From an uncultured Mycoplasmatales bacterium (lineage in GTDB: Bacteria; Bacillota_I; Bacilli_A; Mycoplasmatales; Mycoplasmoidaceae): 50,179 nucleotides of DNA. Numbering within the stretch: position 1 is the first letter of the stretch; each line of letters opens with the position of its first letter. A model generated the notes under the pieces. It did not search any database. It was not told the DNA's origin and worked only from the letters and a program-made list of their open reading frames with translations. The translations under genes and the position numbers were made by a program. Positions 19,869-35,148 of this stretch are shown here, one piece after another. Location: positions 1 to 50,179 of the forward strand of contig CASPLF010000002.1 of NCBI GenBank assembly GCA_949422915.1, written 5' to 3'.

Positions 19869-20965
19869 TATTTTTCTAAACTAATTTTCTTTAATTCTTC
19901 TTGATCTACTTTCATAGTGTCAACTGATCCTTTAATAATCAATTTATCATAAACTTGTTCAAGAGATGGTAAACTCTTTTCAAACAGGTCTAACGCAATA
20001 TCATTCTTAAGAATGAATTTTTGAAACTCGACTATTTCTTTGTTATCTTTAAAATATACTTGAATGAATCCTTCATACTTGTTTACTTTAAATTCATTTT
20101 TCTTTTGTTTTAAATATTTTTGTACCAACAAATCGTCTTGTGTTTTAACTTTATAATATTCTTTTGCATAAGTAGATAACAATTCTTCTTTTGTTCCTGA
20201 ATATACAATCTTACCACCATCCAAGATAGTAGCCGAGTCAAAATATTGATTTAATTCAGCTAATACGTGACTTGAAATAAATATCGCTTTGCCTTTGTTT
20301 TTTAAATCAATTAAAACTTCAAAAAATTCTTGACGAGCTCTTGGATCTAAATTAGCAACTGGCTCATCCATAATAATAATTTCAGGGTCATGAATTAATG
20401 CTTGTGCTAATAAAATTTTCTTTTTTTGACCTGAAGAAAATGTATTAGGAGAACGATTTCTTAAATTTCACATGTTAAGTTCTTTTAATTTAGATGTAAC
20501 AATCTTATTCGCCTTATCATGAGGGATGCCAGAAAGCATAATCATTCACAATAAATAACTGCGAGCTGACATTTGTTCAGGAAATCTTGCGTTTTCTGGA
20601 ATATATCCAATTTTTAATTTAGCTTCTTCCTTATCGTTTCTAATTCCATCAATTAAAACTGTTCCGCTTCATTTAAAGTAGGCACCAATTAATGATTTAA
20701 TTGTTGTTGTTTTACCAGCACCATTACCACCAATAAAAGCATGAAATTGCCCAGGATATACATTAAATGATAATTTGTTAATTGCAGGAACTTTTTTACC
20801 TGAATATATTTTTGTTAAATTTTTAACAAACAAAATAGGTTTTTTGTCCATTTTGTTGTATTCGTCAATTTCTTCTTGCAAAAACTTTCTTTTTAAACTG
20901 TTTGTAAAAAGTTTGGTAAATTTATTGTCATTATTAATGCATTGTTGATTTATATTCTTTTTCAT
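19868..20965 (-). CDS. ABC transporter ATPase
   Basis: A 365-residue ATPase with an N-terminal extension of about 40 residues before the ABC domain. Walker A GGNGAGKTTT is at 79-88, the signature is FSSGQKKKILLAQ (Ser replaces the first Gly of LSGGQ), Walker B is EIIIMDEPVANLDP, and the H-loop is ISSHVLAEL. The C-terminal extension of about 100 residues is typical of ABC-2 exporter ATPases. It sits between two paralogous permeases with 1-base overlap on one side and 1-base spacing on the other, so it energises that pair. Confidence 0.9.
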
Positions 20966-20966
20966 A

Positions 20967-23066
20967 TTATTTAAAATCTATCCTCCTATAAATAGCAAAT
21001 GAAATAATATATAAAGCGATTCCTGCAAAGATTCATCAAAAATATAAACCTTCAGTTGATAGTTGTGTTGATGAATGGAATGTAAAACCCAAATATGATG
21101 CGGTTAAAATTGTGTCTTGATTGTATAAAAGATTTGCTAGATTTCCTTGGTTTCTAACATTAAAGTTTGTTGGATCAATACTTACATAACCCAAATTATC
21201 GGTTGCTAATGATAAGTTTTTTACTAATGTTGATATTCCAATATAAGTTTTATTGTAAAAATATTCGTTAGGAGTTGCAGAGAATGCTGAAGCATCAACA
21301 TTATGAACCGGAGTAATTAATGCACCCATATATTTATCATCAGCTGGCACCATTGTTTTAGCATGTTCTTTTAATTGTTCATTAATATAGTTATTTTGAA
21401 TTTGACCGTATGCATCAGAAATGATAAAATATTTAAATTTTAAAGTTTCTATTAAGAAATCATCTATTGATTTAATGTTTAATGATTTTCAATCATCACT
21501 ATTAGTTTTGATTGAACTTAATAAAGCAAAGTGTGTGTAATCTTGAATTTTGCTAAAAACAACATCTTTTGACCCACTAATTCTTGTAGGTTTGAAAACA
21601 GAAGAATTTAAATTAATAGATTTAGAGTTATTAATAAAAGTTCCTTTTACAGAATCATAGTTAACAAATGGTTCGTCACTTGCCTTTAATAATCCTGATG
21701 GTAGACTATAAGTATCACCGTTATTATTTTTAAATTGAATTTCATCAGCATTTCATAACAAAGTGTTGAAAAAACTTTTTTCATCATCAGTTGTCTTTAG
21801 ATCTTTAACGCTTAATTGAACTTCTTGTCTTGAATCTGGATAAGTAATTTGAAAACAATATGAAGATGAAGAAGATAATAATGCTTGAGCTAATCCTGTA
21901 AATGAATTAGTCTGATAATTATGAGTGCCTAATGTGATGAATGGCATTGAGATTAATGAAGCCATTGTTTTAGGATCACTCATATATGAAAATGAACTTT
22001 GAATATTACTTACATTTTCTTTTGAAATATAAGGAATTTTATCGTAATCATAAAAAATAATTGGATAACCTTTTTCTTTCGAGAAAGCACTTTTTAAAAA
22101 ATCTTCATCAATATCATAGTTAAGATCTCTATTGCTTCCAAAAGATTTGTTACCAATATTTAAAATTTCACTTTTTAATCCAAATCCATTACCCATTTGA
22201 GACATTTGACTAGTAAAATTAAAATAATTTGCTATCTTGTAATGAGAGTTCTTAACTTTATTATCATAATCGGCTTTTTCATCGTCAAATGGTTTAGTGT
22301 ATGGTTTAGCTGATGGATTAGTTATTGATTTGATTATGGTGTTCAATAAATCGGCAGCTATTTCTTTAACAGTATTTTGATTAACAATATTTGAATATTG
22401 AGAATAAGTTCCATCATCATTTAAATAATCAAAAGTAGCAATTTGTGTGTCACCATTACCTAAATATCCATCTGTTGGTGTTTTAACAACATCAGCATAT
22501 TTAATAATTACATAGTAAATATTGCTAAATACACATAATAAAACACCAAACATGATAACTCATATTTTATTTAAATAAATTGATACTAACAAAGTAATGG
22601 CACCAAAGATTAATTGAACAATGAAAGTAATTAAAAACAAACTTCCAATTAACCCAGATTGTTGATATCCTGGCACATCAAAGCAATAAATAAAAAATCC
22701 ACAAAACAATGCTAAAAAAGATAAAACAATTCCATAAACAAAATATGTGAGTGCCTTAGCTATTTGAATTTTATTTCTAGATATCGGTTTAGATACAATT
22801 AACAATTCTGTACCATTATCTCTGTGTTCTTTATAGATTGCTAAAATCAATAAAGATGAAAAGATACATGAGATATATGAAATTACAGATTGAATGCTAA
22901 CAACTGGATTTGTTCAAAATAAAAAACAACTAGTTTTAGCAATTGAAGGAATAATGTACAAATATAAACAAATTAAAAATAAATACAAAAGACCAATTCA
23001 TCAAATTGATTTCTTTTTAACTGTTATTTTTAATAAGAAAGAAAAATATTTACCAAACAATTTCAT
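20967..23066 (-). CDS. ABC transporter permease with large extracytoplasmic domain (2)
   Basis: A 699-residue permease. The first third contains about six hydrophobic segments, including the cytoplasmic motif DNGTELLIVSKPISRNKIQI. A soluble outside domain of about 470 residues (starting TPTDGYLGNGDTQIATFDYL) is followed by a final helix and YRRIDFK. It is paralogous to the 17985-19868 permease. It starts 4 bases after the ileS stop, so the system may be co-transcribed with ileS. Several UGA Trp codons are present. Confidence 0.75.
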
Positions 23067-23070
23067 TTTC

Positions 23071-25755
<2,685 letters not shown>

Positions 25756-25809
25756 GATAATCTATATTTAGAATATGTATTATAACTAATATAATATTAA
25801 ATATTATAT

Positions 25810-26325
25810 ATGGTGGAAAAAAATAAAAAATCTACTCGTATTAAAGCAAGGGTAAAATACCTTTTATCTTTTTTTCTAATAATATTTTTATTTCAAAAAC
25901 GTTCAAAAGAAAAATATTTAGAAAGAAAGCTATCTGTTTTATCTTGATATAAGAAAAATCTAATAGGTATTGTTAAACAAAAACAAGAAAAATTAAGATC
26001 TATCTACTCTAATAACAAAAATCTTGAAACTTTAAAGATTAGTGATCTTTTTATTTCATGTGCATTTGTAAAAATTACTGAAAATAACTTCTGTGAAGTA
26101 AATTCACAGATGGACCAAATTGGATCAATTATTATTTTTAATAGTACTTATAAAAAAATTAAGAAAGAATACAAATCAACAATGTGATCTTACAATGATG
26201 AAATAAAATTAACTGCTCAATATTACTATTCATTATTAGGTTCTATTAAATTTAAATACAGCAAATATCCATGAAAGTATTTATTGCAAATTGTAGATCT
26301 TTCATCATTTGAAATAACACTTTAA
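25810..26325 (+). CDS. Hypothetical basic protein upstream of ispH
   Basis: A 171-residue very basic protein (MVEKNKKSTRIKARVKYLLS) with one short hydrophobic stretch near residues 18-28 (LLSFFLIIFLF) and two UGA Trp codons. The rest looks soluble (ITENNFCEVNSQMDQIGSII). No family recognised. It ends one base before the next ATG (TAATATG) and probably shares a transcript with the membrane gene and ispH. Confidence 0.6.
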
Positions 26326-26326
26326 T

Positions 26327-26968
26327 ATGCCAAATTACAACGAAATTGAATCAAGAGAAGAAATTAAAAATATTCTGTATTCAAAAGAATTTTATAGAAA
26401 AATACAAACAGGAAGAATGCTTTCTTCTGTTTTAATGTTATCTTTCCTTTTTATAGCAATCGTTTTAATTTTATTTTCTTGTTTTTATGAAGAAGACCAT
26501 ACTGTGTTTATTGGTTTAATTGCTTCTGCAGTGGTTTTATTAATTATTCCTTTTTTAATTTTGGCCTTAGGTTCTTGATATAGAACAAATAAAATTAAAA
26601 AATTTATTAAAAAACGTTATACAGAATGACAATCTAAATACTATGTGTTGTGTTCTGATAATTATGAAGGTTTTAAAATGTCTGAAACCGAAGATTCTAC
26701 TATATTTAAATGTGAATATTTTTCTAAAAAATTCTACATTAAAGTAGATGAACATTTATTACAAATTCAAAAAAGTGAAAATGACATTATAGATATTGTA
26801 AATGATGACAAAAACATTCTATATCACAGCATTAATTTTAATAAAGGAAAAATATATTCATTGAGAAATGATTTTTATTTTGCTGCAAATGAATATGCAG
26901 CTAGTCAATTAGCTTCACACATTCAAAAAGATATAGCATATATCTTAAAAATGTATGAAAGTCATTAG
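26327..26968 (+). CDS. Hypothetical protein with two membrane helices
   Basis: A 213-residue protein. Two adjacent hydrophobic helices (about residues 27-47 and 58-83, the second ending LILALGSWYR) form a hairpin, followed by a cytoplasmic domain of about 125 residues rich in Lys/Asp/Tyr (KCEYFSKKFYIKVDEHLLQI). No family recognised. It overlaps ispH by 14 bases, which suggests translational coupling rather than shared function. Confidence 0.6.
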
Positions 26969-27794
26969 TATTCCTATTGTTGGATGATGTAATGGTATCC
27001 AACAAATTTTTATTAAATTAAAACAAATTATTAAAGAAAATCCTAATACAAATTTTTATTGTTTTAAAGAATTGGTTCACAATAAATCTTCTAATGATTT
27101 ATTAAAAAAATACAATATAAAAATCATTAAAAACCTTAATGGAATCAAAGATAAAAACAATTCTTTGTTGCTATTACAAGCACACGGATCCACAAAAGAA
27201 TTAATTAATGAATTAGAAAAAAAACACATAAAATATATTGATTTTACATGCAAATTCATTAAAGCTAATGAATCAAAAATTAATTCAAAATTAACCCAAG
27301 GATATAAAACTTATTTCATTGGTTCAAACGACCATCAAGAAACAAAAGCGTTTTTATCTAATAACAAAAAAACTAAACTAATTGAATTAAATTCAAAACA
27401 AAAAGTTAAATTAACTGGTAACAAAAATTTTATTACAAATCAAACAACTTTAACACAAGAAGAAGTTAACAAAACTTTAAATAAAATTCCTAAAGATTCA
27501 TATCAATTTATTTCTGGATGTTGTCCAGAAATTATTAAGAGACAATCTAATGTTATTAAATCTTTAAACAAAATTGATATGTTAATTGTTGTTGGAGACA
27601 AAAACTCAAATAATTCTAATGAATTGGTAAATATTGCGAAGAAAAACAATAAAAAATCTTATTTGATTCAATCAGCAAAACAATTAGAAAAAATCAACTT
27701 TAAAAACGTAAAAACTATTGGAGTTTGTACAGGTGCTTCAACTCCAAAATTTTTATATGAAGAAATCTATAGCAAATTAATTTGCATAGCTTAA
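26955..27794 (+). CDS. ispH: 4-hydroxy-3-methylbut-2-enyl diphosphate reductase
   Basis: A 279-residue LytB/IspH, the last enzyme of the MEP isoprenoid pathway, which makes IPP and DMAPP. The three Fe-S cysteines are present: Cys12 in VGWCNGIQQ, the Cys of IDFTCKFI, and one in SGCCPEII. Other family motifs are ELVHNK, QAHGSTKE, GDKNSNNSNEL and GASTPKFL. Several are divergent from textbook forms (AHGS for AHGV, FTCK for ATCP). No other MEP gene lies in the window. The 3' end overlaps the convergent manA by 18 bases. Confidence 0.9.
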
Positions 27795-28682
27795 TAAAAT
27801 CTGTAATTTACCTTGTAAAGCAAACTCTTCTTGTTTGCCTATAGTCAAGAATGAGTCACCTTTTTTAATAGGTGTCCCGTTAATTTTGCCTTTGCCGGCA
27901 ATTACAGTAAATTGTAACCACTTAGCTTTTTTGTAACTATATGTTTTCTTGTTAACATTATTAATTTTTTCTAGTACAAAAGCTTTAGTTTCAATAATTG
28001 TATTTTTATTGTGCTTAAAATTTGGTGTTCTAAACGGAACATCAATATTAGCTAATGATTCATCAATGTGTAACTTTCTAGAAGGATCTAATTTTTGACG
28101 ATCATAATCATATAATCTGAAAGTTACATCAGATGATTGTTGTAATTCATAAACTAATAATCCTGAATTTAATGCGTGAATTGTGCCTGTAGGTACATAA
28201 ACAAATCCGCCTTTAACAACTTTTTTATTTTTTAATAATTTTTTTCAATTACCTTGTTTAACTAAATCTGTAAGTTCTTTTTTAGTTTTTGCTGTATGAC
28301 CGTAAATAATATTTGCATTCTTTTTAGCATCTAAAAAGTATCAACATTCATTCTTGCCAAATTCATTGTAATGTTGTCTAGCATATTTATCTTTAGGGTG
28401 CACTTGAACACTTAATTTGTCATTACAATCAAGTAGTTTAACCATCAATGGGTATTCACTAGTTTTTGGATTATTAAATAATTCTGGGTGTTTATGGTAC
28501 AAAAAATATAAATCTTTGCCTTTATATTTACCGTTTAAGATAATAGAAGATTTGTTTTTGTATCCACTAACTACTCATGCTTCTCCAACATGATCACTTG
28601 GTAATGAATAACCAAAATTAGCTAATTTAGTCCCTCCCCATATTTTTTCATTAAAATAGGGTTTTAAGAAAATGATTTCCAT
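27777..28682 (-). CDS. manA: Mannose-6-phosphate isomerase, class I
   Basis: A 301-residue cupin-type isomerase that interconverts mannose-6-P and fructose-6-P. Zinc ligands appear in LSVQVHPKDKYA (Gln and His), GKNECWYFLDA (Glu) and VPTGTIHALNSG (His). GEAWVVSG and QQSSDVTFRLYDYDR are family motifs. Length is that of the short Firmicutes type. It lets mannose feed glycolysis; the sugar PTS at 32076 is a possible supplier. It is divergent from glyS with only 41 bases between starts. Confidence 0.92.
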
Positions 28683-28723
28683 ATATATAATATTTTATAT
28701 TATATTTTACATATAGACACTTT

Positions 28724-30100
28724 ATGAAACATACTCAGGAACAATTAGTAAACTACTTAAAAAATTATGGATTCGTTTTTCAATCTAGCGAAATCTATAA
28801 TGGTTTAGCTAATGCTTGAGACTATGGACCATTGGGTGTATTGTTGAAAAACAACATTAAATCTTTATGATGAAGAGAATTTGTTACTAAACAATCTAAT
28901 GTTGTTGGATTAGATTCATCTATTATTTTAAATCCAAGAGTGTGAAAAGCATCTGGTCACTTATCTAATTTTAGTGATCCATTAATTGATTGCAAAAAAT
29001 GTAAAGCAAGATTCCGTGCAGACAAATTGATTTCTGAACAATGCCCTGATATCACTGTTGGTGATAACACTTCATTTGAAGAACTAATGAACATTATTAA
29101 AAATAATAATGTTAAATGTCCGGTGTGTGGTTCAACTGATTGAACAGACATAAGAAAGTTTAACTTGATGTTTAAAACTTTCCAAGGCGTTACAGAAGAC
29201 TCTGCTGCAACACTTTATTTACGTCCTGAAACTGCACAAGGTATATTTATTAACTTTGCTAATGTTCAAAGAACGGCAAGAATGAAAGTTCCATTTGGTA
29301 TAGGTCAAATTGGAAAAGCTTTCAGAAATGAAATTACTCCAGGAAACTTTATATTTAGAACAAGAGAGTTTGAACAAATGGAACTTGAATATTTTTGTGT
29401 TCCAAATGAATCTGACAAAGACTTTGAAACATGATTAAAAAGAATAGAAATTTTTTTATTTAATACAATTCAATTGTCTAAAGACAATATCAAAATGTAT
29501 GAACATCCAAAGGATGATTTATCACATTATTCAAAGAGAACAGTAGATTTTGAATTTAACTTCCCACATGGTTTTGGTGAATTATGAGGAATAGCTAATA
29601 GAACTGATTTTGATCTACGCTCACACATGAATGAGTCAAAAGCTAATTTAATGTATTTAGATCCTAAGACTAATGAAAAATATATTCCATATGTTATTGA
29701 GCCATCAGTTGGTGTCGAACGTTTATTTTATGCAATCATTTCTAATTTTTATGAAGTAGAACAATTAGAAAATGATTCAAGAGAAGTCTTAAGACTTCCA
29801 TTTGATTTAGCACCTTACAAAGTTGCTGTATTACCATTAACTAATAAACTAAACGAACAAGCAAAAGAAGTGTTTGATAAATTGTTAAATGCTTCTATTA
29901 GCACAACGTTTGATACGTCAGGTTCAATTGGTAAACGTTACCGTAGACAAGATGCTATTGGTACGCCTGTTTGTGTAACATTTGATTTTGATTCTTTAGA
30001 AAAACAAGATGTAACTATTAGACATCGTGATTCTATGAAACAAGAAAGAATCAAAATTTCTGATCTTATCAAATACATCCAAGAATATGCCTCAAAATAA
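28724..30100 (+). CDS. glyS: Glycyl-tRNA synthetase (single-chain type)
   Basis: A 458-residue class II glycyl-tRNA synthetase of the alpha-2 type. Class II motif 2 reads [20 protein letters not shown]; motif 3 lies in [14 protein letters not shown] four-Cys zinc site is visible ([17 protein letters not shown]). The anticodon-binding domain follows and ends [10 protein letters not shown]. It overlaps dnaG by 14 bases, a conserved linkage in Firmicutes-related bacteria. Confidence 0.96.
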
Positions 30101-32036
30101 AATAGATTTTAACCAAATTGATGAAATCAAAAATAAGGCAGATATAGTTTCTATAATTGGTAAATACATAAAGTTATCAAGAAGGGGGGCTAACTATTTT
30201 GGAGTATGTCCTTTCCATGCAGATCACAATCCTTCGCTAGTAGTATCACCTTCTAAAAAAATTTGAAAATGTTTTGTTTGTGGTAGCAAAGGTAATGTTT
30301 TTACTTTTATTCAAAAATATAAGAAAATATCTTTTTTAGAGGCTGTTAAAGAAGTGGCTACCATCGAAGGATATGATTTAAGTAAATTAAACTTCTTAAA
30401 AAATTCCAATTCATTCTTAAATCATGAAAACAAACGTTTAGTAGAAGCTAATGCTTACACTAACGATTTATATAAATCATTCTTAATGGACAGTGTTAAT
30501 AAAGAATATTTAGATTATTTAACAAATCACAGACATTTAAGTCTTGATACAATCAAATATTTTGAGTTTGGTTATGCACCAGCTGAAGAAGATTTAATCT
30601 ATAAAATCTTAACTAATAAGGATAACTTCTTAGGTTCTTCAAGAGATGCTAATATCACATGAAATGAAAAAGAATTGTGTGATGCAGGAATAATTTATTT
30701 AAATGAAGAACAAAAACCAGTAGATTTTTTAATAAACAGAATTACCATTCCTATTTATGACAACAATAACTATATTGTTGGTTTTAGTGGTAGAACTACA
30801 AAAAATACTTCTCCTAAATATTTAAATACAGGATCTACTAAGATCTTTTCTAAAGGAAATTTATTATTTAATTTCAATAAAGTTAGAGAATTAAATGATA
30901 AAAGAATTATTATTGTTGAAGGGTTTATGGATGCAATTGCATTACACAATTGTAATCATAAAAATGTTGTAGCAACAATGGGTGTTGCTTTAACTGATAA
31001 ACATTTAACTCTTCTTAATTCTTTAGAATTAGATACAGTAATTTTGTGTTTTGATAATGACGCTGCAGGTGAATTAGCAACCATTGAAAATGGTAAAAAA
31101 TTAATGAACAATGGTTTTAATGTTTATGTTGTTAGCAATTATGATAAACAAACTAAAGATGTTGATGAATTAATGCAAACTAAAGGTAAAGAAGCAATTG
31201 ATTCAATTATTAATAATAGAATTGATTTTATTTCTTTCTTAATTAATTTAAAACTTGCTAACAAAAATTCATTAGATGATATCCAAACTAATGTTAATTT
31301 TCTTTTAAAAGAAATGAATGAATATGGAGATGTTCTTTTAAGAACAAAACATTTTGATTTAATTTCTAAGTTGTCTGGAATTCATCAAAATGATTTGCAA
31401 ACTAAATTTAATGAGTTTAGTAAGAATAATTATCAATCTGAGAATAAATATATTAAAAACTATAACAATCCTAAAAAATCTGATAACTTCAATTTTGAAC
31501 AAGAGGAATCTAAACTTGTAGAAAAACAAAAGCAAACAGATGCTTATAGTGTTTCTAAATATTCATTAAACCTTACAACTGGCTTATTATTAGGTAGATT
31601 TGCAAACATAGTTTGTAAAATAACATCATTTTTAATTGTTCACAATGATTACATTAATAAAGCATTTAACAATGATCTAATGTTTGGTAATGCTTTAGGA
31701 CCATCATTGGAAGTTAAATTACTTAATGTTGTATATTACCTGTATGAAAAAGACGGCAAGGTAACAAAAGATTCTTATTCAAGTTACATTCAAAACAATA
31801 AGGATCAATTTGATAAAGAATTGGTTAACATTATTTTAAGCGATGAAGAATTTGGTTCAAACGGTACTCAAAAACGTAATGATGAATTGTATAAAAAATT
31901 GTTATCAACTCTTCATGATATTAAAAAACAAATTACTCAATTCAAAGAAATTAAAGAATTACTATTGTGTAATTACTCTGAGCGTGATGCAAAACTAAAA
32001 GAATTGATTGAGCTTAATGAATTAGCAAAAAAATAA
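30087..32036 (+). CDS. dnaG: DNA primase
   Basis: A 649-residue primase that makes RNA primers for replication. The CHC2 zinc finger uses Cys41, His44, Cys62 and Cys65 (CPFHADHNPS, KCFVCGSKGN). The TOPRIM catalytic motif VEGFMDAI has Glu278, with FDNDAAG downstream. The C-terminal helicase-binding region is diverged. The usual rpoD does not follow; a terminator and a convergent gene do. The start was chosen at 30087, inside the end of glyS, because it precedes the full zinc domain. Confidence 0.95.
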
Positions 32037-32064
32037 ACCAAGCTTCTGCCTGGTTTTATTTTTA
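32036..32064. terminator. Terminator after dnaG
   Basis: AACCAAG/CCTGGTT with a small loop is followed by TTATTTTTATT, immediately after the dnaG stop and before the convergent fruA end. Confidence 0.7.
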
Positions 32065-32075
32065 TTAATTATTGA

Positions 32076-34229
32076 TTATCTTTTAATTTTAGTTGGGCGT
32101 TTGTTTGGTAACATACACATTCTAAAACCACGATCTCTACCAATTAATGATGCATAAACAAACATTTGAACTAATGTACCTGTTGCAATTGCAAGGAAGT
32201 ATCAAAGAATTGAAACATATTTTAATGGTGAGTTGATATCGTGACCACCAAAGACAGCTGGAATATTTACTTCAATAGAACCTGGATCTGCATATACTCC
32301 TAGGAATAATGCAATTAATGGTCCACCTCACATAGCAACGTGTCCACCACAGAAGAAACAGAATGCTAATCCACCAGCTACTGCTGAACCAACAATGTTA
32401 GCAATCATTGTTTGTTTAGGGTTCTTAGAGAACATTGGGATAGCGCCTTCTGAAATACCCATTGATCCCAACGCTAATGCAGTAATACCAATTTTTCTTT
32501 CATCATCATTAAATACTTTTCTAAATAATAATGTTGCTAGACCACAACCCAATGGAGCAACTGGAATAGCTGCAGCACATGCACCCATTAATCTTGGGTC
32601 AACTTGAATTAAACATGTACCTGTTGCAACTGCAATCTTGTTGATAGGTCCACCCATATCAACACCTACCATGGCACCTAAAATGAAACCAATTAAGAAG
32701 TTAACACCTTGAATGCTTCCAGCATATGCTAATCCGTATGCAAACCCATTCATAAAGCATCCTAAAATTCCTGATAATAAGAACACAAATGGGAATACTA
32801 GAACAGATGTTGCAACAACTGGAATAAAGATGATTGACATTACTGTTCTAAAAATAGGTTTAATTTTTCAACCGTTTACTCATTTTACTAAATATCCAGC
32901 AGCAAAACCCATCATAATTGCTGCAAAAATTCCTAAACTTACATTAGAGATTGGGCCTCCACCTGAGTTAGGGTTTGGAAATTCTTTAGGAATTCCTGGA
33001 TAGTAATAATATAAATCTGAACTACCTGCTACAAAAGTTGCAATTAATCCCGGAGCAAATGCTGGTCTACCGCCAATTGCTTCAGCAATATATGCACCCA
33101 TAATACCTGTAAATAATGCAAATCCTGCATTTGCTGCTTGCATTGCATATGACATAGCTGTTCCTTGGTCGTTTCCTGTAGAACCTTTAGGAAGAGCCAT
33201 GTTAATAGCATTTAATAATGCATACACAATACCTGAGAATACCAATACTGGAATCATGTGTGAAACACCTGATAAGAATGGTTTCATAAATTTATCAAAC
33301 TTCTTACCTGATGCTTTAAATTCCATACCATTATTTGTTCCAGCGCTAGTAGCAGGAGCAGTTTTAGTATTAGTTTGTCCGCCAACAGTTGCATGTGAAA
33401 GAGCATTCTTAATAGTTCTTTCAGGGTTATTAATTGCTGCGTTTGTGTCGCAGAAGTAAATCTTCTTGTCAGCAAACATTTCTGTATCAACTGAAATATC
33501 AGCAGCAATAATAACTACTTCAGCACGTTTGATTAAATCATCTGAAAGTGCATGTTCACGTCCGTTTTGGCCTTGAGTTTCAATGTGGATTTCATATCCT
33601 AATTTATCTGAGCATTTTTCTAATGCTTCTCTAGCCATGAATGTGTGAGCAATACCTGTTGCACAAGCAGTAACACCAATAATTAATGGTCTAGAACCTG
33701 TATGGTCTGCTTTAGCATCAGCTTTTTCAGCTTTTGCTCTTTTAGTTGAAGCTTTAATTGTAGAGATGTCTTTGTTGTCAACATCAATTGCTGTAGCAAT
33801 GATATCATATACATCTTTTTTATTTTTTGTTGTTAGTAATCTCTTACAAATTGTTTCATCCATTAATGCAGTAGAGATTCTAGCAAGATATTCCATATGA
33901 AGATCAGATAGATTCTTCTTAGGGATCAATAAAGCAATTGCAAACTTAACTGGTTTTTTATCAAATGCTTTTCAATCAATACCTTGTTTAAATCTTACAG
34001 CAATAATTGCTGGTTTTTTAATATCAGCATTCATTGCATGAGGGATTGCGAATGATCTCTTCATTCCTGTAGTTGATACTCTCTCTCTCTTGATTAAACC
34101 ATTAACAAGATTCTTAGCATCACTTACTATACCTAATTTTTTAGCTGTCTTTGCAATTAACTCAAATGCTTCTTTTTGAGTTTTTACATCGGCATCTAAA
34201 ACAAGGCAATCTTTATTAAAAATTTCCAT
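32076..34229 (-). CDS. fruA: Fructose-type PTS transporter EIIABC
   Basis: A 717-residue fusion that imports and phosphorylates a fructose-type sugar. Domain order is IIA (phosphorylated His64 in SFAIPHAM), an Ala/Lys linker, IIB (Cys189 in GVTACATGIAHT), then IIC with about eight to ten membrane helices, including GVDMGGPINKIAVATG and MGISEGAIPMF. The family also includes mannosyl-glycerate and mannose-related permeases, and manA is nearby, so substrate is not certain. It has its own promoter (TATAAT at 34252-34257) and an AAAGG ribosome-binding site. Confidence 0.92.
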
Positions 34230-34251
34230 CTTTGTATACCTTTATCTAATC

Positions 34252-34257
34252 ATTATA
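34252..34257 (-). promoter_or_regulatory. -10 box of fruA
   Basis: TATAAT 22 bases before the EIIABC ATG, followed by AAAGG, in the 46-base gap to nfo. Confidence 0.45.
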
Positions 34258-34275
34258 TAAATAATAAATAATTGT

Positions 34276-35148
34276 TTATATAGTTTTCTTAATGTCGTAT
34301 CACTTGTTAGATTTTAACATTTGAATTTCTTCTTTATAAATGCAAGTATTACCAACTCATGGAGTTTCTAAAATTTTAGGAACATGTGATAATTTTGGAT
34401 TTATTACATATTGACGTAATGTATTAAAACCAATTTTTCCATAACCTATATTTTCATGACGATCTTTATGAGCGCCAATTGGGTTCATTGAGTCATTTAA
34501 ATGAATTACTTTTAGGAAATTAAGACCTATGATTTCATCAAATTGTTTTAATACTTCATCAATGTTTGCAACATTTAATCCTGAATCATTAACATGACAT
34601 GTGTCGAAACAAACGCCAATTTGGTTTTTGTTTTCTATTAGATCTATAATTTGTTTAATTTCATTAAAGTCTTTTCCTATTTCACTACCCTTACCTGCCA
34701 TAGTTTCCAAACAAATAGTAACATCAAGAACTTTTTTATTTAGCTCATTAATTACTTTAGCAATATTTTTAATTGTTGTTGGTCTATCGCATGTAGTTGC
34801 ATATCCTGGATGTAATACTAAATATTTTGAACCAATAGCTTTTGTTCTAGCCATTTCATTTAGTAATACACTTTTTGCTATATGAGATTTATAAGAATCA
34901 TTAGTACCTATATTAATAATATAAGGAGCATGCACAATAACATTTATAGGATCAATGTTATGTAGTTTTAAATACTCCTTATATTCTTTTACTTTTAGTT
35001 TATCTATTGGTACTCTCTTTGAATTTTGGGGAGCACCAGTATAAATCATAAAAGTATTACATCCTAAACTTATAGCGTCCTTAGCACTACCAAGTAGATA
35101 ATCAGGAGCACACATTCCAATGTGGCTTCCTAATAAAATATCAGCCAT
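34276..35148 (-). CDS. nfo: Endonuclease IV
   Basis: A 290-residue AP endonuclease that cleaves at abasic sites in base-excision repair. The zinc-binding motifs are seen in VIVHAPYIINIG, LHPGYATT, CLETMAGKGSE, CFDTCHVND, VIHLNDS and AHKDRHENIGYG. Length and order match the family. The ATG overlaps the stop of the upstream membrane gene (TAATG), so it is the last gene of the rplU-prp-rpmA unit. Confidence 0.95.
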
